The translations under genes were made by a program, and so were the position numbers. From contig CAJUAP010000101.1 in assembly GCA_910584435.1 (NCBI GenBank), forward strand, positions 1 through 6,499: 6,499 bases of DNA, in the 5' to 3' direction. Positions 1 through 3,226 of the stretch are shown piece after piece. Position 1 is the first letter of the stretch. The number at the start of each line of letters is the position of its first letter. The notes under the pieces are model-generated. The model saw only the letters and a list, made by a program, of their open reading frames with translations, did no database searches and was not told where the DNA came from. Source of the stretch: an uncultured Acetatifactor sp. GTDB taxonomy: Bacteria > Bacillota > Clostridia > Lachnospirales > Lachnospiraceae.

Positions 1-16
1 GTGTGTTACAATTCAT
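1..16 (-). CDS. Start of the next transfer-operon gene (partial)
   Basis: Only the first five codons lie in the window: an ATG at 14-16 on the minus strand, reading M-N-C-N-T. A ribosome site GAGAGG (complement of 25-30) lies 8 nt upstream of the ATG, which is ideal spacing and supports a real start. In Tn1549-like transfer modules the gene after the TrbL/VirB6-like protein is usually a small PrgI-family membrane protein, followed by a VirB4 ATPase. That order makes PrgI the first guess, but it is inference: five residues cannot identify a family. Confidence 0.5.
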
Positions 17-35
17 TTTAGATACCTCTCTGTTC

Positions 36-75
36 AATAAGATTTTTACTAACCACCAAAGTCAGTAATCTTATT
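36..75 (-). promoter_or_regulatory. Leader hairpin just upstream of the left-edge gene
   Basis: An inverted repeat with 9-bp perfect arms AATAAGATT (36-44) and AATCTTATT (67-75). In operon-sense RNA the stem continues past a 3-nt AAA bulge (45-47) with five more pairs, ACUGA (62-66) against UUAGU (48-52, one G-U), closing a 9-nt loop. Its base ends 5 nt before the GAGAGG ribosome site of the next gene. No U-run follows on the minus strand, so it is not a standard intrinsic terminator. It may affect translation initiation or mRNA stability; function is inferred. Confidence 0.5.
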
Positions 76-100
76 TTACACTGAGGTATTTTTTTCTCAA

Positions 101-115
101 CCTTCTTTCTCGGAA
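101..115. repeat. Copy 1 of a 15-bp intergenic motif
   Basis: This 15-mer matches 1041-1055 at 14 of 15 positions, with 11 identical bases CTTTCTCGGAA at 105-115 and 1045-1055. Both copies lie in intergenic leaders of the transfer operon. On the minus strand they read TTCCGAGAAAG followed by AAGG or GAGG. It may be a repeated leader element, or chance similarity built around a ribosome-site-like purine run. Confidence 0.45.
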
Positions 116-146
116 GTTCCTATACTTGAATTATACAGGAAGCTCC
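112..146 (-). promoter_or_regulatory. Intergenic RNA hairpin directly after trbL
   Basis: Two 14-nt arms (112-125 and 133-146) flank a 7-nt spacer, immediately past the trbL stop. As DNA the arms match 10 of 14. In operon-sense (minus) RNA three of the differences become G-U pairs, so 13 of 14 positions pair with one C-C mismatch. In plus-strand RNA the pairing is clearly worse. That strand bias suggests a structured RNA in the operon transcript. No U-run follows, so a processing or stability element fits better than an intrinsic terminator. Confidence 0.5.
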
Positions 147-989
147 TTATAAACCAAGTGCTTTGCTCGTCAATGTCTGTGCTCCCTTCACACTGCCCAC
201 AGTCAGGGCAATCGTGAATGTCATCTCACACAGATAGATCAGTGTCTTTGCCCAGTCTGCATAATCTCCCGTAAATGAGGGAAGTCCTGCATTGATAAAA
301 GCATTGCACAAAATAATTGCCAGTGCCATAGTGACTGCTTCAAATACGACAGACAGGAAATATTTACTGTATGATACTGCTGTATGGGATACCATCCGGT
401 TTCCACCCATCGTTGAAAATGCAATCGAACCAAGAGGCACAATAACTAAAAGTTTTAAAAACCTGAAATATACCGTGTAGATCAGGAAAAAGCCGCAAAT
501 AATAATGATAATGGATAACAATGCCGCTAGTATCAGCATGATGAGCGACTCTCCAAATCCAAGATTCTTTATCACATCTGCCTGCGTATTCTCAATCTTT
601 AGTTTTGTGGTAGTTCCTGCTGACAACAGCCCTACCAGATTGCCTACTGAGGTAAAGATTGACTTCATAATGGTTACATTGTTTGCCACAAACCATTCCG
701 CAAGACCTAATCGAATCAGCAGCCGAAGGATTACTTCAAACCGCATCTCTTCCCGTACATCCACGGACTCGGAGCAAAATCCGATCACAAAAAACAGGAC
801 AACCAGTGACGAACCAACTGCTACAAAGATTGGCTCTATTCCTGCGATTACTCCCCACGGACCACCATTTTTGAACTGAACCGGGGACTGTCCCAAAAGA
901 CCAAACACCAACGATACCTGATTGTTCCAAAACCCAAATACCATATTAAGAAGATCCAAAATCTTATCCCCTAACTTAAAAATATCCAT
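147..989 (-). CDS. TrbL/VirB6-like conjugal transfer membrane protein (CD0411-like)
   Basis: A 280-residue polytopic inner-membrane protein, most likely the VirB6/TrbL-type channel component of the type IV secretion system. The N-terminus is amphipathic and aromatic (residues 8-33, with GFW), followed by a Gly-Pro-Trp loop near 43-45. Hydrophobic segments lie at about 50-72, 85-100, 148-168, 170-192, 210-232 and 249-268. The size and the position after VirD4 and Maff2 genes match the CD0411-type proteins of Tn1549-like elements. The ATG at 987-989 is used because the family-like N-terminus begins there. No ribosome site lies directly before it (the upstream sequence is AAATCAAA), so initiation probably depends on the leader described separately. 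The reading frame is complete. The IS lies only 67 nt upstream, so transcription from pcfB, virD4 and Maff2 is probably disturbed and may be replaced by an IS-borne promoter. The family call is by sequence character and gene order, not a search. Confidence 0.82.
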   Translation of the reverse strand: MDIFKLGDKILDLLNMVFGFWNNQVSLVFGLLGQSPVQFKNGGPWGVIAGIEPIFVAVGSSLVVLFFVIGFCSESVDVREEMRFEVILRLLIRLGLAEWFVANNVTIMKSIFTSVGNLVGLLSAGTTTKLKIENTQADVIKNLGFGESLIMLILAALLSIIIIICGFFLIYTVYFRFLKLLVIVPLGSIAFSTMGGNRMVSHTAVSYSKYFLSVVFEAVTMALAIILCNAFINAGLPSFTGDYADWAKTLIYLCEMTFTIALTVGSVKGAQTLTSKALGL

Positions 990-996
990 TTTGATT

Positions 997-1020
997 TCAG
1001 CCGGTAATGACAGGCGACAT
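997..1020 (-). other. Seven-codon mini-ORF in the trbL leader
   Basis: On the minus strand an ATG at 1018-1020 begins M-S-P-V-I-T-G and stops at TGA (997-999), leaving 7 nt to the trbL ATG. GGAGG (complement of 1030-1034) lies 9 nt upstream of this ATG, a better start signal than trbL itself has. It could act as a leader that delivers terminating ribosomes to trbL. It may equally be chance, because it lies inside a hairpin. Confidence 0.3.
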
Positions 1021-1046
1021 TTCCTGCCGCCTCCGGCTTTCCTCCT
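1000..1046 (-). promoter_or_regulatory. trbL leader: AGGAGG plus two-part GC-rich hairpin
   Basis: In operon-sense order, AGGAGG (1041-1046) and three A residues are followed by a hairpin. Its outer stem is GCCGG/CCGGC (1033-1037 with 1000-1004) and its inner stem AGGCG/CGCCT (1028-1032 with 1012-1016), with a 7-nt bulge on one side. After the hairpin come 10 nt and then the trbL ATG. Folding would place the external AGGAGG about 13 nt from the trbL start, while burying the inner GGAGG and putting the mini-ORF ATG in the loop. A role in setting trbL translation is inferred from layout. Confidence 0.5.
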
Positions 1047-1055
1047 TTCTCGGAA
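1041..1055. repeat. Copy 2 of the 15-bp intergenic motif
   Basis: This matches 101-115 at 14 of 15 positions. Its TTCTCGGAAT (1047-1056) also repeats the inner part of the adjacent IS left terminal repeat (1062-1071) as a perfect 10-bp direct repeat offset by 15 bp. The host target therefore resembled the IS end before insertion. Confidence 0.55.
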
Positions 1056-1056
1056 T
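1053..1056. repeat. Target site duplication, left copy (GAAT)
   Basis: GAAT directly abuts the left terminal inverted repeat at 1057. The same four bases directly abut the right repeat at 2860-2863. A 4-bp duplication at both exact ends is the signature of IS insertion. Confidence 0.8.
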
Positions 1057-1073
1057 ATAACTTCTCGGAATCT
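1057..1073 (+). repeat. IS left terminal inverted repeat
   Basis: ATAACTTCTCGGAATCT is identical over 17 bases to the complement of 2843-2859. The match ends at the 18th base inward and does not extend outward. Confidence 0.88.
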
Positions 1074-1075
1074 TC

Positions 1076-1095
1076 AGCCTTGATTTTATAAGGCT
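1076..1095. repeat. Subterminal palindrome at the IS left end
   Basis: AGCCTT (1076-1081) and AAGGCT (1090-1095) form a 6-bp inverted repeat around an 8-nt loop, 2 nt inside the terminal repeat. It overlaps the -10 box of the proposed outward promoter. It could be a protein-binding site, such as for the transposase, that also controls that promoter. The function is conjecture. Confidence 0.4.
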
Positions 1096-1113
1096 TTCAG
1101 ACCCCTATCTCAA
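1085..1113 (-). promoter_or_regulatory. Outward-facing sigma70-type promoter at the IS left end
   Basis: On the minus strand TTGAGA (1108-1113) and TATAAA (1085-1090) are separated by exactly 17 bp. Each hexamer is one base from consensus. The expected transcription start is near 1078, inside the IS, and the transcript would cross the left repeat, the AGGAGG leader and trbL. No terminator-like hairpin with a U-run lies between it and trbL. This could drive trbL and downstream transfer genes despite the insertion. Confidence 0.55.
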
Positions 1114-1174
1114 AAAAATCACCCACTTTTTTTGCAAAAACACTTGACAAATCGCTCAAAATTTGCGGCGAAGC

Positions 1175-1208
1175 CGATTGATTATATTTTATTTCAATCG
1201 ACTGGAGG
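1175..1208 (+). promoter_or_regulatory. Hairpin and ribosome site of the transposase
   Basis: CGATTGA (1175-1181) and TCAATCG (1194-1200) form a perfect 7-bp stem with a 12-nt AT-rich loop. Four bases later is GGAGG (1204-1208), 8 nt before the TTG start at 1217. A smaller stem, CGGC-GAA-GCCG (1166-1176), overlaps the 5' arm, so the two could be alternatives. Structures here could limit translation, as known for some IS elements that silence read-through transcripts. The role is inferred. Confidence 0.5.
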
Positions 1209-1216
1209 CGATTTCT

Positions 1217-2704
1217 TTGTTACCTACAAATCCCGGCGGCCATGCCGCCTATCAGGATACTTTCGTATCCCAGTTTCTTAAATTTTATCCTGATCCCTTT
1301 CTGCTTCCAAAAAGCACTTGGGATTATATCGTGCAGTTCTGGTATCTCGATCTTTCCCAGACTGATTCTATCTTGCAGGATTGTTACTCTGTTTTTGGCC
1401 CGGAACCAAGGCTCCCTTCCTGCATGCTGCGTTCCTATCTGCTTGCTTTGAAACTAAAAGTGTCTTCTATCACTGTCTGGTGCCGCATGCTCAAGGAAAC
1501 TCCCCTTTATGCCATCCTCAGCGGTTTCTCTTTCGGGGATACCCCTGGTGTCGGTACTTTTTATGATTTCTTTTCCCGCATCTGGCAGGATGACTCCAAC
1601 AACCTTTCCCCGAAAGACCGGTTCCCTAAAATGAAGAAAACTCCCAAGGGGAAGAAGAAAGGTGATAAGACTCCCTGCGATTCTTCCAGCACTGCTTCAA
1701 AACTTCTTCCCTTGCTGGAACGCTGGCATTTAAAACCTGAGAATCCCTTTTTCCTCATTTTCCGCCTTTATCAGCAGCAGTTCCTGGACCGTTCCATTCA
1801 CAACGGCTTGATCGTTCCTGGCCATCTGGCTCTTGCCGGTGACGGCACCCCTGTCCGTACTACCGCACAGCAGCGGAAAAAGCGCATATGCGATTGTAAG
1901 GAGAAAGGCTGTTCTTCTTGTAACTGCAAACGTCATTATTCCCAGCCTGACTGTAACTGGGGATGGGACTCCCACCGGGAATGTTATTTCTTCGGCTACC
2001 ACCTCTACATGTATGTGGCTTCCGATTCCTTCAGCGACCTCCCTGTGTTTCCGCTTTTAGAGCGGGCCTCCCGGCATGACATGCTTTCCTTCCTGCATTC
2101 CTTTTTCACCATGAAAGCGTATCTTCCGGAATTCCAGATTGAAAAGCTCCTTCTGGATTCCGCACACGACGCTTACCCTGTTTATGAATACTGCAGACGG
2201 GAACATATCACACCGTTTATCGACCTCAATCCCGGACATACCGGGCATTTTACCTATAAGGACGATTTCACAATCGATGACGATGGTGTCCCTGTCTGTA
2301 AGTTGGGCTTACGTATGCATAAAGATGGATATGAAGCTGCCAAACACCGGGCAAAATACCGGTGCCCGAAATCAAACCGGAAACGTGGCTGCTTCTGTGA
2401 ACACCCTTGTTCACCGGCGAAATATGGAAGAACCGTACACATCTTTACCGATGACAATCCAAGGTTATTTAACATACCGCCAAGGGACTCTAAAGCATGG
2501 GAAAAGGAATATGACAGAAGGACTTCCGTGGAACGCTCCAACAAGCGCGAGAAAGAGGACTATAAATTAGAAGACGGCAGGCACCGCTCGACGAAGATGT
2601 GGTACTGCCGCCTCTACGGCATCATGATGTTACAGCATCTTGATGCCTGGGAAATGCCCTCTGCTGAGGCATTTCAAGAATCATTATTAGGATTGACCGC
2701 CTAA
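1217..2704 (+). CDS. DDE transposase of the IS (IS1182/IS5-like)
   Basis: A 495-residue transposase that would cut and join the IS ends. TTG at 1217 is chosen as the start because GGAGG lies 8 nt upstream; an in-frame TTG at 1163 would add 18 residues but lacks such a site and lies across the leader stems. The N-terminal third (about 15-110) resembles the helical DNA-binding region of IS5/IS1182 transposases. A Lys-rich linker follows at about 134-151. Candidate catalytic residues are Asp209 in AGDGTP, Asp314 in LLLDSAHDAY and Glu439 in RRTSVERSNK, the last in the typical R-x3-E-type context. Two Cys/His-rich patches are notable: 225-246 (Cys225, 227, 232, 235, 237, 246, His240) and 383-398 (Cys383, 392, 394, 398, His396). 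They may bind zinc. The gene ends in three consecutive in-frame stops (TAA TAA TGA). It runs against the conjugation operon. The DDE call is confident; the precise IS family is not. Confidence 0.85.
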   Translation: MLPTNPGGHAAYQDTFVSQFLKFYPDPFLLPKSTWDYIVQFWYLDLSQTDSILQDCYSVFGPEPRLPSCMLRSYLLALKLKVSSITVWCRMLKETPLYAILSGFSFGDTPGVGTFYDFFSRIWQDDSNNLSPKDRFPKMKKTPKGKKKGDKTPCDSSSTASKLLPLLERWHLKPENPFFLIFRLYQQQFLDRSIHNGLIVPGHLALAGDGTPVRTTAQQRKKRICDCKEKGCSSCNCKRHYSQPDCNWGWDSHRECYFFGYHLYMYVASDSFSDLPVFPLLERASRHDMLSFLHSFFTMKAYLPEFQIEKLLLDSAHDAYPVYEYCRREHITPFIDLNPGHTGHFTYKDDFTIDDDGVPVCKLGLRMHKDGYEAAKHRAKYRCPKSNRKRGCFCEHPCSPAKYGRTVHIFTDDNPRLFNIPPRDSKAWEKEYDRRTSVERSNKREKEDYKLEDGRHRSTKMWYCRLYGIMMLQHLDAWEMPSAEAFQESLLGLTA

Positions 2705-2711
2705 TAATGAT

Positions 2712-2737
2712 ATCTTAAGCGATTCCATAAGATTTTT
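2712..2737 (+). terminator. Possible weak terminator after the transposase
   Basis: ATCTTA (2712-2717) and TAAGAT (2728-2733) form a 6-bp stem with a 10-nt loop, followed directly by four more T residues. It begins 7 nt after the first stop codon. The stem has one G-C pair, so termination would be inefficient at best. Confidence 0.3.
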
Positions 2738-2742
2738 CAAGG

Positions 2743-2826
2743 CATAGTACCCGCTATGTCCAATGTTTATGTCCATTTTTCTCAAATTTCTTTTCCTGCA
2801 CGATATTCAGTTGTCAATTTTCAGTT
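2743..2826. repeat. Small repeats in the IS right non-coding end
   Basis: This stretch has a short stem-loop CATAG/CTATG (2743-2747, 2754-2758), a direct repeat ATGTCCA (2756-2762, 2769-2775) and a direct repeat TTCAGTT (2806-2812, 2820-2826). The last pair is 14 bp apart, roughly one and a half helical turns. Such subterminal repeats can be transposase-binding sites, but the left end has no clear matching set, so the function is unknown. Confidence 0.35.
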
Positions 2827-2842
2827 AGAATCACATTCATTG

Positions 2843-2859
2843 AGATTCCGAGAAGTTAT
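2843..2859 (-). repeat. IS right terminal inverted repeat
   Basis: The complement of this segment is ATAACTTCTCGGAATCT, identical over 17 bases to 1057-1073. Confidence 0.88.
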
Positions 2860-2863
2860 GAAT
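2860..2863. repeat. Target site duplication, right copy (GAAT)
   Basis: GAAT abuts the right terminal repeat and matches 1053-1056. It lies 15 nt downstream of the Maff2-like stop codon, so the insertion left that gene intact. Confidence 0.8.
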
Positions 2864-2878
2864 ACCCCGCTTGTTCTA

Positions 2879-3226
2879 TCAGAATCCGAGGAATGTCAAA
2901 ACCGCCCCTATACCTGCCATCATAACTCCTGCCACAATACCCTTTAGTGCTGAGTTCATGGTTGAGGAATCCTGCTGTTGGTATGCCTGTGCAAACTCCA
3001 TGACATTCTTTGCAAGGATAATGACACCTACTGCACCAATTACTGCAATCACAAGTGTCTTCAGATTATCCAGCGGCTTTGTGACTGCCTCCGTGCCTGC
3101 TGCATATACTACACAAGTCATGTTGTTCGCTGACATGACAGCTCCTGCCAAAGAAGGAATGATTACCTTCTTTGTGATATCCTTTACCTTTGCCTTCATA
3201 CTCATCTTTGTCTGTTTCATAATCAT
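2879..3226 (-). CDS. Maff2-type small membrane protein, VirB2/TrbC pilin-like topology
   Basis: A 115-residue protein of the type encoded between the coupling ATPase and the TrbL-like protein in Tn1549-like elements (Maff2 family). The N-terminus is strongly basic (Lys4, 7, 11, 13, 15, 19, 20), followed by a hydrophobic stretch ending near a VYAAG motif at 40-44 that could be a signal-peptide cleavage region. Two membrane segments follow at about 56-72 (Gly/Ala/Ile-rich) and 95-114 (Gly-rich, ending in LGF). This basic signal plus two hydrophobic helices recalls VirB2/TrbC pilins, an inference from shape only. The ATG at 3224-3226 overlaps the virD4 stop by one base (TGATG), with AAAGGAG 4 nt upstream inside the last virD4 codons. 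A second ATG at 3218-3220 has better spacing (10 nt) and could be the real start. Translation is clearly coupled to virD4. Confidence 0.78.
   Translation of the reverse strand: MIMKQTKMSMKAKVKDITKKVIIPSLAGAVMSANNMTCVVYAAGTEAVTKPLDNLKTLVIAVIGAVGVIILAKNVMEFAQAYQQQDSSTMNSALKGIVAGVMMAGIGAVLTFLGF

Larger units (their letters stand above)
1057..2859 (+). mobile_element. 1803-bp insertion sequence, IS1182/IS5-like, complete
   Basis: The element is bounded by perfect 17-bp inverted repeats (1057-1073 and 2843-2859) flanked by GAAT duplications. It holds one full-length transposase gene and about 150 nt of non-coding DNA at each end. The boundary is unambiguous because the next base outward differs between the ends. 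The element lies between the Maff2 and trbL genes in the opposite orientation to the operon; removing it and one GAAT copy restores an 82-nt intergenic spacer. Perfect repeats, a perfect duplication and an unbroken gene suggest a recent, possibly still mobile, insertion. Family assignment rests on transposase character, so it is less certain than the boundaries. Confidence 0.88.

Noticed and set aside
113..125. Thirteen bases GAAGTTCCTATAC identical to one arm of the yeast Flp target site FRT
   Set aside because: The opposite arm matches poorly, the spacer is 7 instead of 8 bp, and Flp is a yeast plasmid enzyme. The strand-biased pairing is better explained as an RNA hairpin, so I treat the identity as chance.
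505..879. A 124-codon plus-strand open frame opposite trbL
   Set aside because: It is antisense to a convincing membrane protein, low in complexity and Ser/Thr/Arg rich, as expected from a reverse reading. No start signal supports it.
1144..1149. TTGACA as the transposase promoter -35 box
   Set aside because: The hexamer is perfect, but no -10-like sequence lies 16-18 bp downstream. The nearest AT-rich box (TATATT, 1183-1188) is 33 bp away. I do not call a promoter here.
1163..1216. In-frame TTG at 1163 as the transposase start
   Set aside because: It lacks an SD and would translate through the two leader stems. The TTG at 1217 has GGAGG at 8 nt and gives a family-like N-terminus.
2743..2780. 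Stem-loop CATAG/CTATG followed by T-rich DNA as a terminator
   Set aside because: The T-run begins 17 nt after the stem, too far for intrinsic termination.
2756..2947. A 63-codon plus-strand frame spanning the IS right end into the host DNA
   Set aside because: It crosses the exact IS boundary and runs antisense into the Maff2-like gene, so it can only be an accident of the insertion.
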